DNA from: an uncultured Eubacteriales bacterium
GTDB lineage: Bacteria > Bacillota > Clostridia > Oscillospirales > CAG-272
Length of the DNA stretch: 64,000 bases
NCBI GenBank assembly: GCA_934365155.1
Contig: CAKRMZ010000002.1
Location: forward strand, 45,154-109,153
Direction: 5' to 3'
Under the pieces are notes generated by a model. That model saw only the letters and a program-made list of their open reading frames with translations. It was not told the DNA's origin and did no database searches. The position numbers and the translations under genes were made by a program. Below are positions 8,732 through 17,438 of the stretch, piece by piece; the first letter of the stretch is position 1; each line of letters begins with the position of its first letter.

Positions 8732-9514
8732 TTACCTTCTCTCTGATCTGCGAATATGCTCCCGAATTTCTGCTTCATTTGCTTGACAATAGGAGTAGCT
8801 GTTTCGCATAAAGCTCTCTATGTTCTGACTTCTATACATGGCGTCCAGCGTATCGAGAATCGGCTTTCCATCTACCATCATATCGAAGAAGTAGGGGTAG
8901 ATACAGCCGCCGTTTTCTCTTGGAAAGTAGGGATTGATAGAACGAAGTCTTTCATCCCTCATCACAGATTCGACTACCATCTCGCTCAGTATCCACTTGA
9001 GCGATGGCCGCTCATATTCATTGTATTGATCCTCAAACAGTCTGTTCCATACAAAGAACCAAACAAAATGTACGATTTCGTGAATTCCTCCGCCAATGGC
9101 GCCTCTCTCGCTGTTCAAATAAAAGGTGTCGTAGCAGTGTTCTTTCAAAAAGCGAGGTTCAATAGGATTCAGACTGACATTGCACTGTATATCATTAAAC
9201 AGGCTTGCGCAATCCAGGCCAAAAGCATCTGACAGTGCTGCCGTGATCTGCTCCTTGCATATAGCCCAATGACAGGAATACAGCGCTGCCTTTCCATTGA
9301 TCGTATTTTCCAGCTCCATATAAACAGCCCGCATCGTTCGTTCAATGTATTTCTTTCTCTCCGGAAAAGGCAGGCTTACAGCATAAACTTTATCAAGTTG
9401 GGGATAGAAATGATATAAAGGTTCTGACCAAAAGGCCGACTCGTCCTCGGACTGAAAAGCCATAATTTGTTCAATCATATAGTTTACACCGGGGTTTACA
9501 AAGCTTACCTCCAA
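8732..9514 (-). CDS. putative zinc metalloprotease-like protein (HEIVH motif), family not recognised
   Basis: 260 residues with no signal peptide and no clear membrane span. The GGGIHEIVHFVW segment near residue 142 contains an HExxH zinc-binding motif, and SEMVVESV about 35 residues later could supply the third, glutamate ligand as in gluzincins. The N-terminal part is aromatic-rich and helical. I do not recognise the family. By analogy with other cytosolic zincins it could process a protein or peptide, but the motif may also be structural. RBS GGAGGTGTAGTG lies upstream of ATG 9514. Two acetyltransferase genes or remnants flank it. Confidence 0.5.
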   Translation of the reverse strand: MEVSFVNPGVNYMIEQIMAFQSEDESAFWSEPLYHFYPQLDKVYAVSLPFPERKKYIERTMRAVYMELENTINGKAALYSCHWAICKEQITAALSDAFGLDCASLFNDIQCNVSLNPIEPRFLKEHCYDTFYLNSERGAIGGGIHEIVHFVWFFVWNRLFEDQYNEYERPSLKWILSEMVVESVMRDERLRSINPYFPRENGGCIYPYFFDMMVDGKPILDTLDAMYRSQNIESFMRNSYSYCQANEAEIREHIRRSERR

Positions 9515-9517
9515 GCA

Positions 9518-9828
9518 CTACACCTCCAATTCGTATAAAGCTATGATAATCCGAAATATCCACGATTTTATAGCGACAGACAGATATATCCTTCTGACGA
9601 CCTTTTTCTCCGGTCCGGTGCCCAACCGGATATACCGAACACCACGATTGCGGCGCTCCGCCCGGATCGCTTCCGTTGCCGGTTTTGTCATACCTGTCCC
9701 GGCGAATTTGCGCCGCACGCGGAATTTATGAAGATAGGCGGCTTTCATAACCAAGCCGAAACCTCACGCATCACGGAGATCGCTTTTTCAACCTGATTAA
9801 GGTTGATCTTTAATTCATATATAACAAT
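9518..9828 (-). pseudogene. decayed GNAT acetyltransferase
   Basis: Pieces of one GNAT protein remain in different frames. Reading on the minus strand, 9828 to about 9757 encodes IYELKINLNQVEKAISVMRE, a typical N-terminus, and ends at an in-frame TGA (VSAWL-stop). The frame then shifts and 9754-9518 encodes a C-terminal half with YLHKFRVRRKFAGTGM (acetyl-CoA loop), IRLGTG and a terminal ALYELEV. The middle of the domain is missing, and the KIYL-to-ALYELEV part is also scrambled, consistent with several deletions. The intact family is about 150-170 residues; less than 110 codons survive. No plausible product. It sits 3 bases from the metalloprotease-like gene start. Confidence 0.65.
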
Positions 9829-9943
9829 CCCATCTTCTTAGTCAGCGAAAGCCTTCCCGCCGAAGCAGTTTCAAAAAGACCCCCTAATAATTATAACAGC
9901 ACAACAGGTTTTCCACACTTTTCTTGCATAAAGCAAAAAAGTG

Positions 9944-11272
9944 TTATCTGTTGCTTTTTTTATCGTTTTTTTGATGGGCCTTTTTCCAGTCTTTTATTTG
10001 TGACAGTCGCTTTTGGAATTTTTCTTCCGTACCCTGATCGGTCGGATGATAATATTCTTTCCCGAGAAGGGAATCGGGCAGACATTGCATCGCGGTGAGC
10101 TTTTCGGGGGCATCGTGCGCATATTGATATCCTTTGCCGTAATTCAGATTTTTCATCAGTGCAGTCGGTGCATTGCGGATGTGGAGCGGCACCGGATCGG
10201 AAATCTGAGTCAGGGCATCTTTTTTTGCGGATTCATATGCGATATACAGAGCGTTGGATTTTGGTACAATCGACATATAAACTACGGCTTGTGTCAGATG
10301 AACCGAGCACTCCGGCATGCCGATAAAATGGCAGGCCTGATACACCGAAACCGCCATTTCCAAGGCGCGGGGATCTGCCAAACCGATATCCTCCGATGCA
10401 AATCGAACGAGGCGCCGCGCAATGTAAAGCGGGTCCTCTCCTGCCTCAAGCATTCGTGCTAACCAATAAACGGCAGCGTCGGCATCGGAATTGCGCATGG
10501 ATTTATGCAGTGCGGAGATTAAATTATAGTGTTCCTCTCCGTTTTTATCATAGAGAAGTGATTTCTTGGAGATGCACTGTTCTAATGTTTCCTGTGTGAC
10601 CGTAATGGTGTTATCCCGGTTTTCTCCGTTTAAAACGGCCATTTCCAAGGTGGAGAGCGCTGTGCGTGCATCGCCGTTTGCAAAGGATGCAATGCTTTGC
10701 AGAGTCTCCGGGCTGATGACGATGTTTTGATTGCCGAATCCGCGCGGGTCTGAAACGGCTCGGCGCAAAAGTGCGGTGAGCTCCTCCGTTTTTAAAGCTT
10801 GTAAAACAAAAACCTTGCAGCGCGAAAGCAGAGCGCTGTTGACTTCAAAGGACGGATTTTCCGTGGTGGCGCCGATCAATATGATGCTTCCTTTTTCTAC
10901 AAACGGGAGAAAGGCATCCTGCTGCGCTTTATTAAAACGGTGAATTTCGTCCACAAACACAACGGTTCTTTCTCCGGACTGGCGATTTTCTTCTGCTTTT
11001 TGCATGACTGCACGGATCTCTTTGATGCCGCTGGTAACCGCCGAAAAATCAATGAAGGCGGCATGGGTTTGTTGCGCGATAATGCGAGCAAGCGTTGTCT
11101 TTCCGACGCCGGGCGGACCCCAAAAAATCATCGAGCACAGACGGTCGTTTTCAATCAAGCGACGCAGAATCTTTCCTTCCCCGAGCAGATGGGTTTGCCC
11201 CACATACTCACTGAGGGTCTGCGGACGCAGTCTTGCCGCAAGCGGCTGATTGGCATCTTTTTCGGTGCACAT
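9944..11272 (-). CDS. rarA: replication-associated recombination protein A (RarA/MgsA), AAA+ ATPase
   Basis: 442 residues, the normal length for RarA. It contains PLAARLRPQTLSEYVGQ near the start, Walker A GPPGVGKTT, Walker B VFVDEIHRF, the family-specific sensor GATTENPSF, and the C-terminal tetramerisation region (GYQYAHD, YYHPTDQG). RarA is a DNA-dependent ATPase that acts at stalled replication forks together with SSB. The frame is open further upstream to 11434, but family members start just before the PLAAR motif, and GAGG 8 bases ahead of ATG 11272 supports this start. It lies alone between the GNAT relic and the amino acid transporter. Confidence 0.95.
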   Translation of the reverse strand: MCTEKDANQPLAARLRPQTLSEYVGQTHLLGEGKILRRLIENDRLCSMIFWGPPGVGKTTLARIIAQQTHAAFIDFSAVTSGIKEIRAVMQKAEENRQSGERTVVFVDEIHRFNKAQQDAFLPFVEKGSIILIGATTENPSFEVNSALLSRCKVFVLQALKTEELTALLRRAVSDPRGFGNQNIVISPETLQSIASFANGDARTALSTLEMAVLNGENRDNTITVTQETLEQCISKKSLLYDKNGEEHYNLISALHKSMRNSDADAAVYWLARMLEAGEDPLYIARRLVRFASEDIGLADPRALEMAVSVYQACHFIGMPECSVHLTQAVVYMSIVPKSNALYIAYESAKKDALTQISDPVPLHIRNAPTALMKNLNYGKGYQYAHDAPEKLTAMQCLPDSLLGKEYYHPTDQGTEEKFQKRLSQIKDWKKAHQKNDKKSNR

Positions 11273-11434
11273 GTTAAAAACCTCTTTTGAATCATAATAC
11301 GGGTGAAACCGGATAATTTCATTATAGATGCTGCAAAGCAGACTGTCAAGAAAATGCGTTCGGAAAGCGTGCAAAAAGGCATCACCGTTTGATTGGTTTT
11401 TAATTTTAAAGAGGAGGCTTTCCGAATTTAGCAC

Positions 11435-11472
11435 AAAAGCCGTTTGGTTCTCGAAAGAACCAGACGGCTTTT
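11435..11472 (-). terminator. rho-independent terminator of the amino acid ABC operon
   Basis: AAAAGCCGTTTGGTTCT (11435-11451), a CGAA tetraloop, and the complementary arm at 11456-11472 form a stem of about 17 pairs with one G-T wobble. On the minus strand it ends in TTTT, 14 bases beyond the ATPase gene stop. Confidence 0.85.
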
Positions 11473-11485
11473 AAATAAGATTTAA

Positions 11486-12229
11486 TTAAATTACTTTGTT
11501 TAAGAAATCCTTGGTACGTTGTGTTTTCGGCGTGTCAAAAATTTCCGAAGGCGTTCCGTCTTCTATCATTTTTCCCTCGTCCATAAAAATGACTCGGCTG
11601 GCCACTTCGCGGGCAAATCCCATTTCATGCGTTACAACGACCATAGTCATGCCTTCTTTGGCAAGGTTTTTCATAACCTCAAGCACTTCGCCGACCATTT
11701 CCGGATCCAGTGCGCTGGTGGGTTCATCAAACAGCATAACGTCAGGGTTCATACAGAGCGCACGAACGATAGCTACGCGCTGTTTTTGTCCGCCCGAAAG
11801 CTGTGACGGATACGCAAGGGCGCGATCTTCAAGGCCGACTCTTTTCAGCAAGGATAAGGCGTTTTTTTCTGCTTCGGCCCGTTTGATTCCCAAAATTTTG
11901 GTGGGAGCCAGGATCATATTTTTTAAAATTGTCATGTGCGGAAACAGATTAAAATGCTGAAACACCATGCCCATTTTCTTGCGGTGCTCATTAATGTTAA
12001 CAGAGGGACCGGTCAGATCAACCCCTTCAAAAAATATTTTGCCTTCCGTAGGAGTTTCGAGCAGGTTCAGTGATCGCAGGAATGTGGATTTACCGCTGCC
12101 GGACGGTCCGATAACGACCACAACCTCGCCTTTGTGTATGTCAACGTCGATACCGTCCAAAGCTTTGATTTCGCCTTTGTTGTAATGAATTTTTAAGTTT
12201 TCGGTATGAATTAAAGCGTTATCGTTCAC
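11486..12229 (-). CDS. polar amino acid ABC transporter, ATP-binding protein
   Basis: 247 residues, a GlnQ/HisP-type nucleotide-binding subunit. Walker A GPSGSGKST is at 41-49, the Q-loop follows at VFQHFNLFPHMT, the signature is LSGGQKQRVAIVRAL, Walker B with the catalytic glutamate is MLFDEPTSALDP, and the H-loop is VVTHEMGFAREV. It powers uptake through the permease encoded directly upstream in transcription, with which it overlaps by 11 bases. Last gene of a three-gene operon (binding protein, permease, ATPase). Substrate not determinable; the family takes up glutamine, cystine, arginine and other polar amino acids. Confidence 0.94.
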   Translation of the reverse strand: MNDNALIHTENLKIHYNKGEIKALDGIDVDIHKGEVVVVIGPSGSGKSTFLRSLNLLETPTEGKIFFEGVDLTGPSVNINEHRKKMGMVFQHFNLFPHMTILKNMILAPTKILGIKRAEAEKNALSLLKRVGLEDRALAYPSQLSGGQKQRVAIVRALCMNPDVMLFDEPTSALDPEMVGEVLEVMKNLAKEGMTMVVVTHEMGFAREVASRVIFMDEGKMIEDGTPSEIFDTPKTQRTKDFLNKVI

Positions 12230-12953
12230 TGTTGCGAAGCCTCCTTTCGAGCATTCTGACTAAAAAGCTGAGAATCATAACAATGACAAGATATATCAGC
12301 GCTACCGCAAGGAGAGGCAATGCCGATATGTAGGTTATAGATCGGATGATTTCTCCGCCTTTGGTAAGATCGGTGACACCTACATAACAAGCTACCGAAG
12401 TTTCTTTGAGCAGAACGATAAATTCGTTGGCCAATGCAGGCAAAACATTTTTTAAAGCCTGCGGAATAATAATATAAAGCATGGTTTGCGCGAAATTCAA
12501 ACCGAGGGAACGGCCGGCTTCAAACTGTCCTTTATCTACAGCCATGATGCCCGAACGAATAATTTCCGCGACGTAGGCTCCGGAGTTGATGCCGAAAGTC
12601 AGCATTGCAATCGGAACGCCGTTGCGCGCCTTGACAAAAATAATAAAGAACATGATCATAATCTGAATCATGGCCGGTGTTCCGCGGATTACCGTTAAAT
12701 AGATTCTGCAAACAGCATTCAGAAACCCCAAAATGGTTTTTCCGAAGCTACGGTGCATGGTATTTCGGTTTTTATCGTAGGTAGAGCATATAATTGCAAC
12801 GACGATTCCGATGAGAATACCGAGTATGACTGCAACCAAAGCAATCTTTAGAGTGTTTGCCAAACCTTTAACGATATATTTCCAGTTGGAATCTTCGATA
12901 AAGCAGGTAATAAAATCCTTTTTGATTTTATTAAACCATTCAAGCAGAGCCAA
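12219..12953 (-). CDS. polar amino acid ABC transporter, permease
   Basis: 244 residues with about five hydrophobic segments, of the HisM/GlnP family. The signature stretch GAYVAEIIRSGIMAVDKGQFEAGRSLG contains the EAA-type coupling loop (EAGRSLGLNFAQT) that docks on the ATPase. A single permease gene implies a homodimer in the membrane. It follows the binding-protein gene after a 92-base gap with a strong hairpin, and overlaps the ATPase gene by 11 bases. RBS GGGAAAA lies just upstream of ATG 12953. Confidence 0.93.
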   Translation of the reverse strand: MALLEWFNKIKKDFITCFIEDSNWKYIVKGLANTLKIALVAVILGILIGIVVAIICSTYDKNRNTMHRSFGKTILGFLNAVCRIYLTVIRGTPAMIQIMIMFFIIFVKARNGVPIAMLTFGINSGAYVAEIIRSGIMAVDKGQFEAGRSLGLNFAQTMLYIIIPQALKNVLPALANEFIVLLKETSVACYVGVTDLTKGGEIIRSITYISALPLLAVALIYLVIVMILSFLVRMLERRLRNSER

Positions 12954-12990
12954 AAGTTTTCCCTCTTTTCATTTATTAAACAGCACAAGC

Positions 12991-13016
12991 GGGGCGAAGT
13001 ATATTTGCTTCGCCCC
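12991..13016 (-). terminator. intercistronic hairpin (partial terminator or RNA processing stem)
   Basis: GGGGCGAAG (12991-12999) and CTTCGCCCC (13008-13016) form a GC-rich 9-bp stem in the gap between binding-protein and permease genes. No clean T-run follows on the minus strand. Such stems commonly let the binding protein be made in excess over the membrane parts; that role is inferred. Confidence 0.6.
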
Positions 13017-13045
13017 GTGTGATCGGTTATATGCGATGAATTGAT

Positions 13046-13840
13046 TTAGTCTGTGATGTACTTATCAACAATTTTCTTTACAGTACCGTCTTGAATCAGT
13101 TCGTCCAATGCGGTATTGATTTTGTTCAATAATTCGGTATTGTCTTTCGCAACTGCGATGGCGTACTCTTCTACTGTGTATTCGGTATCCAAAATTTTCA
13201 GGCCGGTATTGACACTAACCAATTTCTTCGCCGGTTCGTTATCCAAAATGACACAGTCAACCTGACCGTTTTTCAATGCTTCTACCGCATCGGTGGTTTT
13301 CGCAAAAGACTTAACGGTGCCGAGGCCTGCTTTTTCGATATCATCTGTTGCATAAAGGAAACCGGTGGTGCCGGACTGCGTGCCGACAATGTGATTTGCA
13401 TTTTCACTCAGCAAATCATCTACCGAAGTGATCGGGCTGCCTTCTTTAACGATAATAACCTGAATACCGGTTGAGTAAGAAGTGCTGAAGTTTACTTGCT
13501 CTTTCCGTTTTTCGCTGGCGGTCATTCCGGCCATGCCGATGTCATATTTTTTGCTCTGAATTCCGGGGATAATCGCCTCAAAGTTGATATCGGTGATTTC
13601 CAGTTCCATATCTAATTTGTCGGCAATTGCCTGTGCAACCTCAACATCAATTCCGACCAATTTGTTGTTTTCATAATATTCGTAAGGAGGGAAAGTTCCT
13701 TCCGTCGCCATAGACAATATTGCTTCTCTGTTTTTGTCGTCTCCGCTTTTGTCGTCGTCTTCGGTATTATCTTTCTTTGCACAAGCAACCATTGCAATAA
13801 CCATGGTCAGTGCAAGAAGTGTCAATAAAAATTTTTTCAT
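13046..13840 (-). CDS. amino acid ABC transporter substrate-binding lipoprotein
   Basis: 264 residues. A lipoprotein signal peptide ends at MVAC with the lipidated cysteine at about residue 20, then a charged Asp/Lys linker, then a family 3 solute-binding domain: FPPYEYYENNKLVGIDVEV near 52-70, the MAGMTASEKRKEQVNFS block near 105, and VEALKNGQVDCVILD near 190. It catches a polar amino acid outside the membrane and delivers it to the adjacent permease. A good minus-strand promoter (see 13891-13919) begins the operon and RBS GAGGAAGAT precedes ATG 13840. Confidence 0.93.
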   Translation of the reverse strand: MKKFLLTLLALTMVIAMVACAKKDNTEDDDKSGDDKNREAILSMATEGTFPPYEYYENNKLVGIDVEVAQAIADKLDMELEITDINFEAIIPGIQSKKYDIGMAGMTASEKRKEQVNFSTSYSTGIQVIIVKEGSPITSVDDLLSENANHIVGTQSGTTGFLYATDDIEKAGLGTVKSFAKTTDAVEALKNGQVDCVILDNEPAKKLVSVNTGLKILDTEYTVEEYAIAVAKDNTELLNKINTALDELIQDGTVKKIVDKYITD

Positions 13841-13890
13841 GATCTTATCTTCCTCTTTATTTTACAGAAATTTAATAATTGATGTGTGTT

Positions 13891-13919
13891 ATTCTATCAT
13901 ATTCAATATATCTTGTCAA
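13891..13919 (-). promoter_or_regulatory. sigma-A promoter of the amino acid ABC operon
   Basis: On the minus strand TTGACA (13919-13914), a 17-base spacer and TAGAAT (13896-13891). The transcript would begin about 45 bases before the binding-protein start codon. Confidence 0.75.
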
Positions 13920-14049
13920 TAGACCAGCAAGAAAAATTTATAAAAATGTCGAAAAAACTGTAAAAAATACATAAAATTGCATTTCAAACTCCAAATTTAA
14001 CAAAATGTGTGCATATTTATTCATTCAAAACCGCCGTTTCGCGATTATG

Positions 14050-14078
14050 TTGCAATTTGTGCCGGCGAGTGCTATACT
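14050..14078 (+). promoter_or_regulatory. sigma-A promoter of the YgiQ-like gene
   Basis: TTGCAA (14050-14055), 17 bases, TATACT (14073-14078). Its transcript would start near 14085, which rules out the ATG at 14009 as the start codon of the downstream gene. Confidence 0.7.
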
Positions 14079-14128
14079 ATTTACGATTTAACGGGATAAA
14101 AGTTGCCGAAAAAGTGGGGGTGAAAAAT

Positions 14129-16102
14129 TTGAAATCAACGCTGGAATCAAGATCGGATTTTTTGCCGATAAACCGCGAGGAGATGAATCAGCGCGGATGG
14201 ACGGAGCCGGATTTTGTATATGTGACCGGAGATGCCTATGTGGATCACCCAAGCTTTGGGGTAGCTATTATTTCACGGGTTTTGGAAGCAAGCGGCTTTC
14301 GGGTGGCGATTTTGTCGCAGCCGGATTATAAGAGTAAGGATGCTTTTTTGGAATTCGGCCGGCCGCGGCTCGGATTTTTGGTGACATCCGGAAATATTGA
14401 TTCCATGGTAGCGCATTATACTGCGGCCAAAAAGAGAAGGAATTATGATTATTATTCTCCGGGCGGACAGATGGGGCATCGCCCCGATCGTGCGGTTATT
14501 GTATATTGCAATCGCATTCGGGAGGCCTATGGGGATATTCCGATTATTCTCGGCGGACTGGAAGCGTCCTTGCGTCGGTTTGCCCATTACGATTATTGGG
14601 AGAACCGGGTTCGCCGCAGCATATTAGTGGATTCTAAAGCCGATTTGTTGACTTACGGTATGGGCGAAGAAATTTTAGTGCGGATTGCAAAGCTATTGGA
14701 CCGCGGTATTCCGATTCGTAAGATTCGGGATGTGCGCGGGACGGTATATCTGTGTTCGCCGGAGGACAAAGTGAACTTTGAGGTGGCGGGACGGTTCGAT
14801 TTTGACCGCTTAAAGACTGATAAAGAGGAATATGCACGTGCTTTTGCTTTGCAGTATCGGAATCAGGATGCGATCAGCGGCAAGGCCATAGTGGAATATT
14901 ATGATGGAAAAATGCTGGTGCAGAATCCGCCGATGCCGCCGCTTGAGCGGGAGCAACTGGATTTTGTATATTCTTTGCCGTATATGAGAAACTATCACCC
15001 GTCTTATGAAAAGGACGGTGGCATTCCCGCAATCAACGAGGTGCAGTTTTCCATTACGCATAATCGCGGGTGCTTTGGTGCCTGTAATTTTTGCGCGTTG
15101 GCCTTTCACCAGGGACGCACAGTGCGTTCCCGAAGCATTGAAAGTGTGGTGGAAGAAGCAAAAAAAATTACAGAGCTTCCGAACTTCAAGGGGTATATTC
15201 ACGATATCGGGGGTCCTACCGCCAATTTCCGGTATCCGGCCTGTGACCGGCAAAAAACAGAGGGAGTATGTACCCACCGAAAATGCTTGGCGCCGAAGCC
15301 TTGCCCGAATTTGAAGGTCAGCCATACGGAATATCAAAAGCTGATTGAGTCGGTAGAGAAGCTTCCGCGAGTGAAAAAGGTGTTTATCCGTTCCGGTATT
15401 CGTTTTGATTATCTGATGGCGGATTCGAATGAAGACTTTTTTAAAAAGCTGGTTCGGGACAACGTCAGCGGACAGCTCAAGGTTGCGCCGGAGCATTGTT
15501 CCGATGCGGTGCTTTCCTGCATGGGAAAACCGAACTTCGGTGTGTATGAGCGATTTCGCAAACGCTTTTTTGAATTGACGCACAGTGTCGGCAAGGAGCA
15601 GTATCTTGTACCGTATCTGATGTCGAGTCATCCGGGCTCAACCTTGCGTGACGCCGTTGCATTGGCACAGTATTTGAAGCGGGAGGGATACTCCCCGGAG
15701 CAGGTGCAGGATTTTTATCCGACTCCCGGGACGGCATCCACCGTGATGTACTATACCGGTATCAACCCGCTGACAGGAAAAAAGGTCTATACACCGACCG
15801 ATTATCATGAAAAACAGCTTCAGCGGGCGCTTTTGCAATATGCAAGACCGCAGAATGCCGATTTGGTGCGAGAGGCACTCCAAAAGTGCGGTCGCGAAGA
15901 CCTGATCGGGATGGGAGCCGGATGTCTGGTGCGACCGAAAAACGCGCACGGTTCGCCCCGACAGGAATCTGCACATGCAAAGCAGAAAAAAACGCTGCCG
16001 ACGGGGAAAAACAGAACCGGCGGACAGAAAAAACGTTCCCGCGTCGCTTCCGGGAAGGATGTCTCGCTTTGCAAACACAAGGAGAAGGGAAAGCGCTCGT
16101 AA
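14129..16102 (+). CDS. YgiQ family radical SAM protein
   Basis: 657 residues by the start preferred here. The protein belongs to the UPF0313/YgiQ group: DFLPINREEM near the N-terminus, a B12-binding-like N-terminal part with YVTGDAYVDHPSFG, then the radical SAM cluster motif CFGACNFC (CX3CX2C, about residue 318) and the DIGGPTANFR block. The C-terminus is a basic, low-complexity tail (GSPRQESAHAKQKK and on) as in other Firmicutes members. The reaction is unknown. TTG 14129 is favoured: GTGGGGGTG lies 6 bases before it and the promoter is at 14050-14078, although the frame is open back to ATG 14009. Monocistronic, with a terminator after it. Confidence 0.88.
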   Translation: MKSTLESRSDFLPINREEMNQRGWTEPDFVYVTGDAYVDHPSFGVAIISRVLEASGFRVAILSQPDYKSKDAFLEFGRPRLGFLVTSGNIDSMVAHYTAAKKRRNYDYYSPGGQMGHRPDRAVIVYCNRIREAYGDIPIILGGLEASLRRFAHYDYWENRVRRSILVDSKADLLTYGMGEEILVRIAKLLDRGIPIRKIRDVRGTVYLCSPEDKVNFEVAGRFDFDRLKTDKEEYARAFALQYRNQDAISGKAIVEYYDGKMLVQNPPMPPLEREQLDFVYSLPYMRNYHPSYEKDGGIPAINEVQFSITHNRGCFGACNFCALAFHQGRTVRSRSIESVVEEAKKITELPNFKGYIHDIGGPTANFRYPACDRQKTEGVCTHRKCLAPKPCPNLKVSHTEYQKLIESVEKLPRVKKVFIRSGIRFDYLMADSNEDFFKKLVRDNVSGQLKVAPEHCSDAVLSCMGKPNFGVYERFRKRFFELTHSVGKEQYLVPYLMSSHPGSTLRDAVALAQYLKREGYSPEQVQDFYPTPGTASTVMYYTGINPLTGKKVYTPTDYHEKQLQRALLQYARPQNADLVREALQKCGREDLIGMGAGCLVRPKNAHGSPRQESAHAKQKKTLPTGKNRTGGQKKRSRVASGKDVSLCKHKEKGKRS

Positions 16103-16171
16103 AGAGATTCGGATATTGATTTCCGATTTTCGTTGCACCTCTGGGAACATCGCACTCTTTTAAACGATAAA

Positions 16172-16210
16172 CTCCGCAGAGAAATTCATTTCTCTGCGGA
16201 GCTTTCTTTT
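16172..16210 (+). terminator. rho-independent terminator after the YgiQ-like gene
   Basis: CTCCGCAGAGAAA (16172-16184), loop TTCA, and its exact complement (16189-16201) followed by CTTTCTTTTT. The reverse strand reads into TTTATC, so it may also stop transcripts of the convergent SGNH gene. Confidence 0.9.
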
Positions 16211-16227
16211 TAATTGATTGCGATGGA

Positions 16228-17010
16228 TCAGGTCATCAGCGCTTCCTTTACGACTTCTGCTAAATGGCGATAGCCGTCATCATTCAGATGCAATCCCTCT
16301 GCATAATATTCGGGATGATCTTTGGTTGCACTGAAAATATCAATGAGTTCAAGGCCGAGTTCGGACGCAAGTTCATGTTGCATCGGAATCATGTAATTTT
16401 CAAGACTGCTCTTGAAGTTATCGGCGCGGTCATAAATCCAAGGGGAAGTGCAGAGATAAATCTTCGGAGGGGATTCCAAGCTTTGAAGCTCCGAAATCAT
16501 ATATTTCATTCCCGCAAGGTAATTCTGCTTACCGCGCTCGGTATCGATGTCAAATTGCTGATAGGGGTTTGCGTCATTGGTGCCGAACATGATAACGGCG
16601 ACGTCCGGTTCGGATTTCATCGCATCGTTCCATTCGGATTCATAACAAAAGCACATCGCGGAGCCGGCCATTTTTGTGGCAACTGCTCCGCGTTTTGAGC
16701 AGTTGGATACAGAATAATGACTTCCGAGCATGTCCTGCAGTTGGGCCGGATAGCTTTTTGCAGTGGGATTGGACGCTTTGTCGCCCCAGGTCAGGCTGTC
16801 GCCGATGCAGGTGATGCGGACGGTCCTTCCGAGAGATTCATAGGTAACGGGCGGATAGTTAATCGGTCCTGACGGCATTGTTTGCTCCTTATCTTCGCTT
16901 TCGAGTGAATCGGGATTGTCCGAAGTCTGTTTGCTTCCGCACGAAATCAGCCCCGCACATAATATCACGGCAAGAATTGCTGCTAAAAATTGAAATTTCG
17001 GTTTATTCAT
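16228..17010 (-). CDS. SGNH/GDSL-type hydrolase lipoprotein
   Basis: 260 residues. A lipoprotein signal peptide ends at LISC (cysteine near residue 24), followed by an acidic linker. The SGNH fold is clear: block I IGDSLTWG near 70 with the nucleophilic serine, block III FGTNDAN near 142, and block V HLNDDGY near 243 with the catalytic His (the usual Asp position reads E-G-L-H). Members are surface esterases that deacylate sugars, peptidoglycan or lipids; the substrate is unknown. An extended -10 element upstream suggests its own promoter. Stands alone between YgiQ and the purine operon. Confidence 0.88.
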   Translation of the reverse strand: MNKPKFQFLAAILAVILCAGLISCGSKQTSDNPDSLESEDKEQTMPSGPINYPPVTYESLGRTVRITCIGDSLTWGDKASNPTAKSYPAQLQDMLGSHYSVSNCSKRGAVATKMAGSAMCFCYESEWNDAMKSEPDVAVIMFGTNDANPYQQFDIDTERGKQNYLAGMKYMISELQSLESPPKIYLCTSPWIYDRADNFKSSLENYMIPMQHELASELGLELIDIFSATKDHPEYYAEGLHLNDDGYRHLAEVVKEALMT

Positions 17011-17091
17011 GAAAACTCCTGATTTTCTAAAGCAGTTTGACCGTCGAAAACGGTAAAGCGCTGCGTTTAAATTTTGCTATATGTTGTAAAT

Positions 17092-17100
17092 ATTATAACA
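17092..17100 (-). promoter_or_regulatory. extended -10 element for the SGNH lipoprotein gene
   Basis: On the minus strand TGTTATAAT, a TGnTATAAT extended -10, about 80 bases upstream of the start codon; no good -35 is visible. I see nothing else in 17111-17290. Confidence 0.4.
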
Positions 17101-17294
17101 TAGGAAACTGTAGCAGTGTTGCTAAAGATTATGTTTGAATTTTAGCAAAAATGACGGACGCTTTTTCATGCTGTCAGGCAGATTGTTCTGAGATTTTAAG
17201 CGGTTTCTTTTGGCGTGGAGACAAAGCGAGATGGTGGGAATGTTTCGGCGAAAAATGAATTCATGAAAATCACGGGATACGGCATAAATTTTCA

Positions 17295-17323
17295 TTGACA
17301 GAAGGTCTCGAATTATGTATAAT
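17295..17323 (+). promoter_or_regulatory. consensus sigma-A promoter of the purine operon
   Basis: TTGACA (17295-17300), exactly 17 bases, TATAAT (17318-17323): a perfect consensus. Transcription from about 17330 yields a 190-base leader with a riboswitch, so control is probably mostly by attenuation. Confidence 0.92.
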
Positions 17324-17367
17324 GAAAGTAGATTTTAATTTTAGATCCGAACAGTTGAATAAGCATG

Positions 17368-17438
17368 GTTTTCTGTGACTGACGGAATGCGGAGTACCGC
17401 AAGGGAGCAGAAAATTGGTTTCGCCGACCGTCTGGGCA
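17368..17438 (+). ncRNA. ZTP (pfl motif) riboswitch aptamer upstream of purE
   Basis: The leader carries the conserved halves of the ZTP/pfl riboswitch. GTGACTGACGG (17375-17385) and CCGTCTGGGCA (17428-17438) pair through GACGG/CCGTC, as in the consensus GUGACUGGCG...CCGCCUGGGCA. Between them are a small hairpin (GCGGAGTACCGC, 17389-17400) and AAGGGAGCAG. ZTP/ZMP (AICAR nucleotide) builds up when 10-formyl-THF is short, and these RNAs switch on one-carbon and purine genes. The downstream operon contains AICAR formyltransferase and formate-THF ligase, a fitting target. Identified by eye, not by covariance model. Confidence 0.85.
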
